Positions 1 through 6,010 of a stretch of DNA of 64,000 bases are shown piece by piece. The stretch covers positions 1 through 64,000 of the forward strand of contig JAZSAS010000085.1 of assembly GCA_045602005.1 (NCBI GenBank), in the 5' to 3' direction. Both the position numbers and the translations under genes were made by a program. The notes under the pieces are model-generated. The model was not told where the DNA came from. It ran no database searches and worked only from the letters and a program-made list of their open reading frames with translations. Each line of letters opens with the position of its first letter. Position 1 is the first letter of the stretch. The stretch is from UMGS755 sp045602005. Its GTDB lineage: Bacteria > Bacillota > Clostridia > UBA1381 > UBA9506.

Positions 1-17
1 TAGTAGGTCCTATTATT
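1..17 (+). repeat. 17-bp direct repeat, copy 1
   Basis: TAGTAGGTCCTATTATT occurs here and again, identically, at 1075-1091. The sequence after each copy differs. The two copies bracket the AT-rich accessory patch that holds two small genes. They may be recombination or insertion scars; that is inference. Confidence 0.7.
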
Positions 18-71
18 CACTGTTCACCAGTCTTGACACGAACTTTGTCGAATGATGTTGGAACTAAAAAA

Positions 72-120
72 GCCTCCCTTGCCTAAAGGGAGGGGGACCA
101 CCGAAGGTGGTGGAGGGATT
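72..120 (+). repeat. palindromic MITE-like repeat, left copy
   Basis: The outer part, CTCCCTTGCCTAAAGGGAG, folds into a 7-bp hairpin. A second hairpin (CCACC-gaa-GGTGG) follows, and the unit ends in AGGGATT. An inverted copy lies at 486-532 with the same outer 19 bases and the same AGGGATT end but a different central hairpin. The inner end carries GGAGGG, placed as a Shine-Dalgarno 7 bases before the ATG at 125, so the repeat appears to supply the ribosome-binding site of the enclosed gene. No target-site duplication is visible. Confidence 0.75.
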
Positions 121-124
121 GCAA

Positions 125-478
125 ATGAAAACAAAGATTAAATACTTAATAATTGGATTTGTTCTATGCTTAATACTTATATATACAATTTCTCTGGTTA
201 AATGTGAAGTCCTTACACATATGCATTATGATGAGTTTAAAAATGAGTATAAACAGAACACAATGCTAGGAGATATGGAATTTTTCAAAGTTTTGGAATA
301 TGAAACTTGTGATGTTGCTAAAGTCTACTATGTTTCAGAAGGTAAAGAGGGAGGAAATGTTCTAACGTTTGTCTATGAGGATGGCGTGTGGAAAGAGGTT
401 TCTTGGAATACAATTTGGTCAAAAAGTGGTAGCGCCGACGATGTAATTTATCCATATTTGTGGCATTGGATATATTGA
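125..478 (+). CDS. small membrane-anchored hypothetical protein inside inverted repeats
   Basis: I do not recognise this 117-residue protein. Residues about 6-25 form one hydrophobic segment (IIGFVLCLILIYTISLV) after a short basic N-terminus, which looks like a signal anchor or uncleaved signal peptide. The rest is a soluble, acidic and aromatic domain that would face outward, with a Trp-rich C-terminus. The ATG at 125 is chosen because GGAGGG at 112-117 precedes it at good spacing; an in-frame start at 107 would lie inside the repeat. The gene is AT-rich compared with the chromosome to its right and lies exactly between two inverted palindromic repeats, so it may be cargo of a small mobile unit. 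A role in immunity or stress cannot be inferred from the sequence. Confidence 0.6.
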   Translation: MKTKIKYLIIGFVLCLILIYTISLVKCEVLTHMHYDEFKNEYKQNTMLGDMEFFKVLEYETCDVAKVYYVSEGKEGGNVLTFVYEDGVWKEVSWNTIWSKSGSADDVIYPYLWHWIY

Positions 479-485
479 TAAAATG

Positions 486-532
486 AATCCCTCAGTCAGC
501 TGTGCTGACAGCTCCCTTTAGGCAAGGGAGCC
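486..532 (-). repeat. palindromic MITE-like repeat, right inverted copy
   Basis: Read on the minus strand this copy begins GGCTCCCTTGCCTAAAGGGAG and ends in AGGGATT, matching the left copy at 72-120. The central hairpin is GTCAGC-aca-GCTGAC instead of CCACC-gaa-GGTGG: the stem is conserved and its sequence is not. It starts 8 bases after the stop of the 125-478 gene and ends 12 bases before the start of the next. Confidence 0.75.
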
Positions 533-544
533 ATTGAAAGGAAG

Positions 545-916
545 ATGAAAAATATGAAGTATAGTGTAAAGGTTATGTTTACATATTCTATTGAGCCTGA
601 TAACAGGAAGTTTTATGAAGAAACAATTTATCTTGTTGATGCAAAATCTTTTGATGATGCTTACGAAAAAACAGAAGAATATACAAAAAAATTTGACTTG
701 GAACATATAAATCCTAAAGGTCAAAAAGTAAAAACAGAAAAGGTAGATTTTGTTGATTGCTTTCTTGCTTTTGATGAGGAAGATGGTGTGCAGGAAATTT
801 ATTCAGCAATATTAAAAAACAAATCTTCCTTATCAGAAGAAGATTTTTATGAAGCAATTACAAATCAATGTGATGCCGAAGAAATGTATGATTTGAGATA
901 CTATGAATTTAATTGA
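545..916 (+). CDS. DUF4288-like small protein
   Basis: This 123-residue acidic, soluble protein has no signal peptide or membrane segment. The pattern is an N-terminal strand (YSVKVMFTYSI), then YEETIYLVDAKSFDDAYEKT with a run of helical Glu/Lys residues, a VDFVDCF strand, and a downstream EIYSAI segment. This resembles the DUF4288 family (an E-x-I-hydrophobic-A-x-S/D-x-x-A-x-x-K-x-E pattern), for which no function is established. The assignment rests on recall of the pattern and is moderate. The start is supported by a GAAAGGAAG ribosome-binding site just ahead of the ATG. It follows the right inverted repeat and shares the AT-rich composition of the patch. Confidence 0.55.
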   Translation: MKNMKYSVKVMFTYSIEPDNRKFYEETIYLVDAKSFDDAYEKTEEYTKKFDLEHINPKGQKVKTEKVDFVDCFLAFDEEDGVQEIYSAILKNKSSLSEEDFYEAITNQCDAEEMYDLRYYEFN

Positions 917-963
917 ATTAAAGATTTTACTTGTGTCAAGTCTATAAAATTTAAAAGATTAGT

Positions 964-991
964 TTGCCGATTTATAATATTTACATATACT
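964..991 (+). promoter_or_regulatory. possible sigma-A promoter
   Basis: TTGCCG (964-969), 16 bases, TATACT (986-991). It lies in the gap between 917 and 1092 and could drive the truncated gene at 1093. Apart from this and a direct repeat, nothing is visible in the gap. Confidence 0.35.
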
Positions 992-1074
992 ATCGGAAGC
1001 GAGAAAATTCAGTATTCTTGCGGGTTCTAAGAAAAAATGTTTGAGGGAAAAGCAGTGAAAAATAAGGATAAAAA

Positions 1075-1091
1075 TAGTAGGTCCTATTATT
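1075..1091 (+). repeat. 17-bp direct repeat, copy 2
   Basis: Identical to bases 1-17. It abuts the start of the reading frame at 1090-1356, whose product looks as if it lacks its N-terminal part, so the repeat may mark a rearrangement junction. Confidence 0.7.
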
Positions 1092-1092
1092 G

Positions 1093-1356
1093 ATGGACCA
1101 TCCTGATGAAAGATATAAAATTGTTTCAAATATGCTATACAAAAACGATATTATCGGAATGACAGAAAACGAGATTATTGACCTTTTAGGGAATGAAACA
1201 GAAAACGCTCCTGAAAGTTTTAAATATCCTTATGGGGAATTTCCAGATGAAAGTACATTAACTTATTATCTCGGTGTTGATTTTATAGATTGTAATTGGC
1301 TTGCGATTACTATGAAAGACGCAAAGGTGGTCAGTTATGAAATTGGTATAACATAA
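1093..1356 (+). CDS. probably 5'-truncated hypothetical protein
   Basis: An 87-residue product begins at the ATG at 1093, with a TTG at 1090 as alternative. Neither has a convincing ribosome-binding site. The pattern ERYKIVSNMLYKNDIIGMTENEIIDLLG near the N-terminus resembles the central part of longer bacterial lipoproteins and exported proteins of unknown function, in which R-x-x-M/I-x-x-x-L, then L/I-x-GM-(S/T)-x-x-E-x-x-x-LLG follows a signal peptide and linker. Those N-terminal parts are missing here, and the frame is closed by a TAG at 1078 inside the direct repeat. I read it as a decayed or rearranged remnant. It could still be an expressed small cytosolic protein. Confidence 0.5.
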   Translation: MDHPDERYKIVSNMLYKNDIIGMTENEIIDLLGNETENAPESFKYPYGEFPDESTLTYYLGVDFIDCNWLAITMKDAKVVSYEIGIT

Positions 1357-1413
1357 AAGAGACAAATAGCTGACAAAGTGTTCATTTTTGATGTCAGCGT
1401 GAGAAAAGCACCG

Positions 1414-1442
1414 TTGACTTTTGAGGCGGCAGAGAGTATAAT
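1414..1442 (+). promoter_or_regulatory. sigma-A promoter of apgM
   Basis: TTGACT (1414-1419), 17 bases, TATAAT (1437-1442). It sits 27 bases before the chosen start of the phosphoglycerate mutase gene. Confidence 0.7.
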
Positions 1443-1468
1443 AATGGCAGAGGAAAGGAATGATTCAT

Positions 1469-2677
1469 ATGAAATATGTTATTTTTTTAGGTGACGGCAT
1501 GGCGGACTTTCCATGCAAAGCCTTAGATGGTAAAACACCTTTAGAATGTGCACATAAACCGAATATGGATAAAATATCAGCCATGGGCACGATGGGCCTT
1601 GCTAAAACGGTGGATGATTCTTTGAGTCCGGGGAGTGACGTGGCTAATTTGAGTGTGTTGGGGTATGACCCTTGCCAGTGCTACAGCGGACGTTCGCCGC
1701 TGGAGGCTTTGTCAATCGGTGTTGATTTAAAGGAAACAGACATAACCTTTCGTGCTAACCTGGTGACGCTTTCTGATGAAGAGGATTATAGCGAAAAAAC
1801 TATGTTGGATTACAGTGCAGGTGAAATTTCAACACAGGAAGCCGGCGAACTGATAGATTATTTAAAACTACATATGAAAATGCCGGGTTTCACTCTGCAT
1901 CGTGGTTTTAGTTACCGTCATCTTCTGGTTTGGGATCAAGGTAGCAAATCTGTGGTTTTAACGCCGCCTCATGATATTTCTAAGCAGCCGGTTGCCAATT
2001 ATTTGCCTGCCGGAGAAGCGGGGGATGTGTTGCTTGCTATCATGAAAAAGAGCAACGAGCTTCTTTGTAACCACCCCTTAAATCTTGAACGTGTTTCAAA
2101 AGGAAAAAATCCCGCAAACTCTCTGTGGATTTGGGGCGAGGGCACCAAACCGTCACTGGAGCTTTTCAAAAAGAAATTCGGCCTTTCAGCCACCATGATT
2201 TCTGCAGTCGATTTATTAAAAGGTATTGGCATTGGAACCGGCATGCAGGTTGTGGATGTGGAGGGTGCAACGGGTAATCTTTCGACAAATTTCAGCGGCA
2301 AGGCCGAGGCGGCTATTCGTGCACTTGATGCAGGCAGTGATTTTGTTTACATTCACGTAGAGGCACCGGATGAATGCGGCCATCAGGGAGAGGCAGAAAT
2401 GAAGGTTCGGGCCATTGAAGAAATAGATAAAAAGATTATTGAGCCGGTGATGGCTTATTTAGAGAATAGCGGAGAAGATTATGCTGTTTTGCTTGCGCCG
2501 GACCATCCCACACCTCTTGAGCTTATGACGCATGTGAAAGACCCTGTTCCCTTTGCGATTTATAAAAAGGGGCAGACAGAGGGTTCCGGTCTTTCTTATA
2601 CAGAAGCCAATGCAAAAAAGACAGGCCTTTATGTGGAAAAAGGCTGTCAATTGGTTGAACAACTGATTCAACAATAA
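1469..2677 (+). CDS. apgM: cofactor-independent phosphoglycerate mutase, archaeal type
   Basis: This 402-residue member of the alkaline phosphatase superfamily should interconvert 3- and 2-phosphoglycerate. The N-terminal metal motif is FLGDGMAD, followed by the nucleophile region SLSPGSDVANLSVLGYDP, where the Ser in GSD is the expected phosphoserine. The C-terminal metal ligands lie in YIHVEAPDECGHQGE and LAPDHPTP. Length is typical of ApgM. I chose the ATG at 1469 over 1460 because AGGAAAGG (1451-1458) is only one base from 1460 but ten from 1469. A good sigma-A promoter lies upstream and a strong hairpin terminator follows, so the gene is monocistronic. In related clostridia this protein is sometimes labelled phosphonopyruvate decarboxylase-related; no phosphonate genes are nearby. 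Confidence 0.88.
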   Translation: MKYVIFLGDGMADFPCKALDGKTPLECAHKPNMDKISAMGTMGLAKTVDDSLSPGSDVANLSVLGYDPCQCYSGRSPLEALSIGVDLKETDITFRANLVTLSDEEDYSEKTMLDYSAGEISTQEAGELIDYLKLHMKMPGFTLHRGFSYRHLLVWDQGSKSVVLTPPHDISKQPVANYLPAGEAGDVLLAIMKKSNELLCNHPLNLERVSKGKNPANSLWIWGEGTKPSLELFKKKFGLSATMISAVDLLKGIGIGTGMQVVDVEGATGNLSTNFSGKAEAAIRALDAGSDFVYIHVEAPDECGHQGEAEMKVRAIEEIDKKIIEPVMAYLENSGEDYAVLLAPDHPTPLELMTHVKDPVPFAIYKKGQTEGSGLSYTEANAKKTGLYVEKGCQLVEQLIQQ

Positions 2678-2678
2678 A

Positions 2679-2717
2679 AAAAACAACCATTCCGAAAACC
2701 GGAATGGTTGTTTTTTT
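2679..2717. terminator. bidirectional rho-independent terminator
   Basis: ACAACCATTCCG, loop aaaac, CGGAATGGTTGT, with an A-run on the left and a T-run on the right. It lies between apgM and the convergent minus-strand Asn/Gln-rich gene and can serve both. Confidence 0.9.
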
Positions 2718-2725
2718 AATTTTCG

Positions 2726-2851
2726 TTATCTGTCGTTTCTGATATTATCAAACTGGTTGTCGTTTCTGTTCTGCTGGTTGTTGTTCTGGTTTTTGTTTTG
2801 CTGGTTATTGTTCTGATTGTTGTTCTGCTGGTTCTGTTTCTTGTTATCCAT
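2726..2851 (-). CDS. 41-residue Asn/Gln-rich peptide
   Basis: This short gene encodes 41 residues, of which 18 are Asn and 10 are Gln, arranged as irregular QN, NNN and QQN repeats, ending in FDNIRNDR. It has no Cys, no hydrophobic segment and no signal peptide. The evidence for real coding is a perfect AGGAGG (2861-2866 on the complement) nine bases from the ATG, a stop just before a strong terminator, and an own candidate promoter. Similar small Asn/Gln-rich proteins occur in spore-forming clostridia, as far as I recall, but I know of no established function. A spore-coat or spore-core role is only a guess. It lies 79 bases downstream of folT on the same strand. Confidence 0.7.
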   Translation of the reverse strand: MDNKKQNQQNNNQNNNQQNKNQNNNQQNRNDNQFDNIRNDR

Positions 2852-2898
2852 CTTTTTTTCCTCCTGAAAATTTTGTATTTAGGGTATGTGCTGTCTTT

Positions 2899-2928
2899 AG
2901 TGTAAACAAAATTTCAGGAAATATACAA
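2899..2928 (-). promoter_or_regulatory. candidate promoter of the Asn/Gln-rich gene
   Basis: On the minus strand: TTGTAT (2928-2923), 18 bases, TACACT (2904-2899). Slightly downstream, CATACCCTA (2888-2880) matches the sigma-K -10 pattern CATAnnnTA, but no matching -35 is evident. Confidence 0.4.
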
Positions 2929-2930
2929 AA

Positions 2931-3458
2931 TCACATGAGTTTTAATTTTGGTGATAAAATTCGTGCACCAATCAATTCCCAGGTATATTTAGTACCCAAT
3001 ATTTTAATGGGCAGCATAACAGCGGCGCTGATTGTTCGTGCTAAAATTGTGGTCCAGACGGGATTGTGATATAAAATCCAAAGCCAGAATGTTCCCAAAC
3101 CAATATCAATTACCAGTGTTTGCAATAAAACACAGAGGGTGATGGAACTAAAATTCTTTTTCCGCTGATATAAAAACAATCCATATGATAGACCATACAG
3201 CGCTTCGCTGATGCCAAAACCGGGGAAATATGCAAGTCCTTTGGAATTAACAACCATTCCAAGAAAGTCAGCCAGAAATGCTGAACCTGCACCAATCCAG
3301 GGACCAAAGAGCATGGAACAGAGAGAGGTGGGCACAAATCCGAAACTGATACGTAAAAATTCAGTTTGCACTGAAAGAAAACGCACAATCACAATGTTCA
3401 GCGCAATGAGTAGCGCAATCGTCACCATTTTTTTTGTTCGCAAGAAATTTTTTTGCAT
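2931..3458 (-). CDS. folT: folate ECF transporter S component
   Basis: This 175-residue integral membrane protein is predicted to be the substrate-binding (S) component of an energy-coupling factor transporter for folate. It would associate with a shared EcfA/A'/T module encoded elsewhere. Visible features are about five to six hydrophobic segments and the N-terminal segment LIALNIVIVRFLSVQTEFLRI followed by FGFVPTSLCSMLFGPW, typical of FolT. The specificity is independently supported by a tetrahydrofolate riboswitch on its leader. Translation starts at the ATG at 3458, with AAAGGA 12 bases upstream. The Asn/Gln-rich peptide gene follows. Confidence 0.88.
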   Translation of the reverse strand: MQKNFLRTKKMVTIALLIALNIVIVRFLSVQTEFLRISFGFVPTSLCSMLFGPWIGAGSAFLADFLGMVVNSKGLAYFPGFGISEALYGLSYGLFLYQRKKNFSSITLCVLLQTLVIDIGLGTFWLWILYHNPVWTTILARTISAAVMLPIKILGTKYTWELIGARILSPKLKLM

Positions 3459-3528
3459 AAAAATAACACGTCCTTTCTTTTGTCAGCAAATTGCCACAAA
3501 AAAAGGAGGTGCCAGACACTTTTTTCGT

Positions 3529-3632
3529 GACAGCGGAATGCGGTTATGATACCGCAGGTGTGCAAGCACACCTTTCGTACAGTGGCAACTTCCCGTCCAA
3601 CTGTCACTTAACGCATCAAAACCTACTCTGCC
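3529..3632 (-). promoter_or_regulatory. tetrahydrofolate (THF) riboswitch
   Basis: The minus-strand leader of folT carries the conserved blocks of the THF aptamer in order: GAGTAGG, GCGTTAAGTG, GACGGGAAGTTGCCAC, ACGAAAG, a variable hairpin (GGTGTGC/GCACACC), GCGGTATCA, and ACCGCATTCCGCTGTC. The ends GGCAG (3632-3628) and CTGTC (3533-3529) pair to close the aptamer. Downstream GTGGCAA could pair with TTGCCAC inside the aptamer, a possible expression switch (inference). THF riboswitches are known to control folT in clostridia. Confidence 0.88.
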
Positions 3633-3657
3633 TTCTATGAAATTTTTAACAAGTATT

Positions 3658-3686
3658 AGTATAATACAAAATAAACTGTTTGTCTA
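3658..3686 (-). promoter_or_regulatory. sigma-A promoter of folT
   Basis: Minus strand: TAGACA (3686-3681), 17 bases, TATACT (3663-3658). Transcription would begin just ahead of the riboswitch, which supports its leader status. Together with the riboswitch and the spoVAD promoter this accounts for the gene-free stretch 3459-3788. Confidence 0.7.
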
Positions 3687-3728
3687 TAGTTTTCTCTATA
3701 GTTTTTTTAAAATATGTCGATTTTTTAA

Positions 3729-3758
3729 GAATAATTCTCTTCGTGCGCACTCACACTA
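3729..3758 (+). promoter_or_regulatory. candidate sigma-G promoter of spoVAD
   Basis: GAATAA (3729-3734), 17 bases, CACACTA (3752-3758). This fits the forespore sigma-G pattern gHATnR-N17/18-CATnnTA apart from one -10 base. It lies 30 bases upstream of spoVAD, a sigma-G gene in Bacillus. Confidence 0.5.
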
Positions 3759-3788
3759 ATTGAAAAAGGAGAAGAAAGGCGAAATAAA

Positions 3789-4808
3789 ATGAGTAAAGAG
3801 AAAAAAACGGGAAAGCAGACGATAGAGTACAGCAAACCGCCGGTGATTTTGGGAACTGGTACTGTTGCCGGCAAAAAAGAATCAGAAGGACCAATCGGCT
3901 CTTTTTTTGATGTTGTGGCTGAGGATAATGTTTTGGGACAAAAAACCTGGGAAAAGGCCGAAAGTGAATTCGCCCGCCGTGCCGGAAAACAGGCTTTTGA
4001 AAACAGCAATGTTTCACCGGATAAAATTGACTATTTGTTTGGCGGTGATTTGCTGAATCAATGTACCGGTACCAGCTATGGCATTCGTGAATTCGGCATT
4101 CCTTTTATGGGTCTATATGGTGCGTGTTCTACAATGGCTTTAGGACTTTCAATTGCAGCAAGTTATATTGATGGCGGCTATGCAGACTATTGTGCCGCCA
4201 TTACCTCAAGCCATTTTTGTTCGGCTGAGAAACAGTTTCGCTTTCCCTTAGAATATGGCGGACAACGGCCGCCCAGTGCTCAATGGACTGTGACCGGCTC
4301 TGCCTGTGCTGTGGTTGGCAGCATCGGCGAGGGACCGGTGATTGATTGTGTAACAAATGGTAAAATCATTGATATGGGCATTACAGACGCCAACAACATG
4401 GGCGCTGCTATGGCACCTGCAGCAGCAGACACTCTCATCACTCATTTTCGTGACACAGGACGTAGTCCTGATTATTATGACTTGATTCTCAGCGGTGATT
4501 TGGGTCTGATTGGAAAAGCAGTGGTCATAGATATGCTGAGTGAATCAGGTTACGATGTTTCGAAGAATTATAATGATTGCGGTTTGATTATTTTTGACGG
4601 CGAAAAGCAGGATACCCATGCAGGTGGCAGCGGATGCGCTTGTGCAGGATTGACTTTTTGCGGCTATATTTATAAGCTTCTGCAGAAGAAGGAGTTAAAC
4701 CGTGTCTTGTTCATGGCAACCGGCGCTTTGCAAAGCACGTTGGTGGTCCAGCAAGGCGAGAGCATGCCGGGCATTGCCCATGCGGTGAGCATTACGACTG
4801 TTCATTAA
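3789..4808 (+). CDS. spoVAD: stage V sporulation protein AD
   Basis: SpoVAD is part of the SpoVA channel that moves calcium-dipicolinic acid into the forespore and out at germination. The 339-residue protein has the thiolase-like fold. Visible landmarks are GTGTVAGKKESEGPIGSFFD near residue 22, GACSTMALGLSIAASYIDGG at the position of the old thiolase nucleophile, and the long conserved block around ITSSHFCSAEKQFRFPLEYG. Length matches the family. A good AGAAAGG ribosome-binding site precedes the ATG. Unlike the usual spoVAC-spoVAD-spoVAE arrangement, no SpoVAC or SpoVAE gene is adjacent. Its last 17 bases overlap the convergent end of spoIIP. Confidence 0.93.
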   Translation: MSKEKKTGKQTIEYSKPPVILGTGTVAGKKESEGPIGSFFDVVAEDNVLGQKTWEKAESEFARRAGKQAFENSNVSPDKIDYLFGGDLLNQCTGTSYGIREFGIPFMGLYGACSTMALGLSIAASYIDGGYADYCAAITSSHFCSAEKQFRFPLEYGGQRPPSAQWTVTGSACAVVGSIGEGPVIDCVTNGKIIDMGITDANNMGAAMAPAAADTLITHFRDTGRSPDYYDLILSGDLGLIGKAVVIDMLSESGYDVSKNYNDCGLIIFDGEKQDTHAGGSGCACAGLTFCGYIYKLLQKKELNRVLFMATGALQSTLVVQQGESMPGIAHAVSITTVH

Positions 4809-5889
4809 GCACTGCGGCAATGGCTTCGCCCACCAGCTTGCCTGAAAGCTGTGCTTCCTCCAGAGTGTTCACACCGGTGCCCACCTCAATAATCATTGAC
4901 CCTTTTGTGGCATGTTGGTTAAATCGTTCTGTTCGAATGTTGATTGACCGGCAAAGACCGGGCTGAGAGTGTTGCAGTTTGTTTTGTATCTGCGCGGCAA
5001 AAGCCAGGTTGTGCCGCCAGTTGGGATGATAAAGCCCCATAGAATCCGTACCCATGACAAACATAATCTGGGCGGCTTTTTTGCCGTCCTTTGTTATGCA
5101 GGTGGGCTTAACAAGAGTGCCGTCGTCACGCTTGATATAATCTCTGTGAATATCCAGCACCACCTCAAGCGTGGGGTAGGCAGAAAGATTTTTTTCAATG
5201 ACCGTTAAAGCTTTTTTATAAGATTGATTGTAGGAGGGGTTGTCGTTTTGCGTGGTATCGTGAATCACACCGATGCCGGCGGCAGATAGTGCTTCATAAA
5301 TGGCTTTTCCCACACTGACTACATTCCGGTTCGGGTCTTCGCTGCGGGAGCCTTCACTGCAAGCATAGGCTTCAGAGGTGTGGGTGTGAACAATTAACAC
5401 ACGAGGCGCACCATCTTGAGGGTAAAAGCCCAGTTCTGTGTCTAAAAGCACCTGTGCATCAACCGGCACACCCGGTGTGTTAATAAAGCTTATGGCCTTT
5501 GTTGAAACATCGCTTTCCCGGGTGTTGTTTGTTGGTGGTTCGGTGGCTTCTTTCGAATTTTCTTTAGCACCGGTTTCTTTTTTTATAATGCCGCCATATT
5601 TGGCGGCATATTTTTTGTTCATAATCTCAGAGGCTTTAATGCTTAACACGGACCTCTCCAGTATGTCATAAGCAGAAAATTTGAAGCTTGTCTCTTCAGG
5701 GGAGTGAAAAGCAAGCACTGTTTGCGTTAGACTTTGAATCAGAAATTTTGAAGATAGACCGGACAAAGGCAAGCCGGTTGCCCAAAAAAGAGAAATTGTA
5801 ATTGTGATAGCAGCGGTATATATTGTTTTACGAATACTTTTTTCCAACGTAAAAACATGTCCTCTGAATCTATGTTTTTTTCTTCTCAT
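4792..5889 (-). CDS. spoIIP: stage II sporulation protein P
   Basis: SpoIIP is the amidase/endopeptidase of the SpoIID-SpoIIM-SpoIIP complex that degrades septal peptidoglycan during engulfment. The 365-residue protein has one N-terminal transmembrane helix (about residues 20-40), then a linker and the catalytic domain, with VLIVHTHTSEAY (zinc His), VLDIHRD, and a late IIEVGTG block. It starts at the ATG at 5889 with AGGTGGG upstream. A sigma-E-like promoter is visible. The gene lies head to head with birA and tail to tail, overlapping, with spoVAD. The usual neighbour gpr is not present. Confidence 0.93.
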   Translation of the reverse strand: MRRKKHRFRGHVFTLEKSIRKTIYTAAITITISLFWATGLPLSGLSSKFLIQSLTQTVLAFHSPEETSFKFSAYDILERSVLSIKASEIMNKKYAAKYGGIIKKETGAKENSKEATEPPTNNTRESDVSTKAISFINTPGVPVDAQVLLDTELGFYPQDGAPRVLIVHTHTSEAYACSEGSRSEDPNRNVVSVGKAIYEALSAAGIGVIHDTTQNDNPSYNQSYKKALTVIEKNLSAYPTLEVVLDIHRDYIKRDDGTLVKPTCITKDGKKAAQIMFVMGTDSMGLYHPNWRHNLAFAAQIQNKLQHSQPGLCRSINIRTERFNQHATKGSMIIEVGTGVNTLEEAQLSGKLVGEAIAAVLNEQS

Positions 5890-5919
5890 AACATCCCACC
5901 TTTTTTGTATATTTTTACC

Positions 5920-5948
5920 ATTCTATTCAGGCAATCGGAACAATATTC
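5920..5948 (-). promoter_or_regulatory. possible sigma-E promoter of spoIIP
   Basis: Minus strand: GAATATT (5948-5942), 14 bases, AATAGAAT (5927-5920). This resembles the mother-cell sigma-E pattern kmATATT-N14/15-CATAcAnT with two -10 mismatches. Confidence 0.35.
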
Positions 5949-5961
5949 CTGCTTAGAATAC

Positions 5962-5990
5962 TTGACGGAATTTGTGAATTGTAGTACAAT
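5962..5990 (+). promoter_or_regulatory. sigma-A promoter of birA
   Basis: TTGACG (5962-5967), 17 bases, TACAAT (5985-5990), followed closely by AAGGAGGG and the birA start at 6011. Confidence 0.75.
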
Positions 5991-6010
5991 AATAAGGAGG
6001 GTGAGATTAC

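Noticed and set aside
2..55. Possible C-terminal end of a gene entering from the left (frame ending at TGA near 53-55)
   Set aside because: Only about 17 codons are visible, no family is recognisable, and part of the frame is the direct repeat.
1038..1094. 18-codon ORF ending at the second direct repeat
   Set aside because: No convincing ribosome-binding site, no conserved pattern, and it runs through repeat sequence.
2750..2845. Repeated TTGTTCTG-like units looked like a short tandem repeat or CRISPR-like array
   Set aside because: Units are irregular and have no spacers; read on the minus strand they are Asn/Gln codons of a small gene with a proper start and stop.
4969..5208. Plus-strand ORF of 79 codons
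   Set aside because: It lies inside spoIIP on the opposite strand and shows no protein-family features; a shadow frame.
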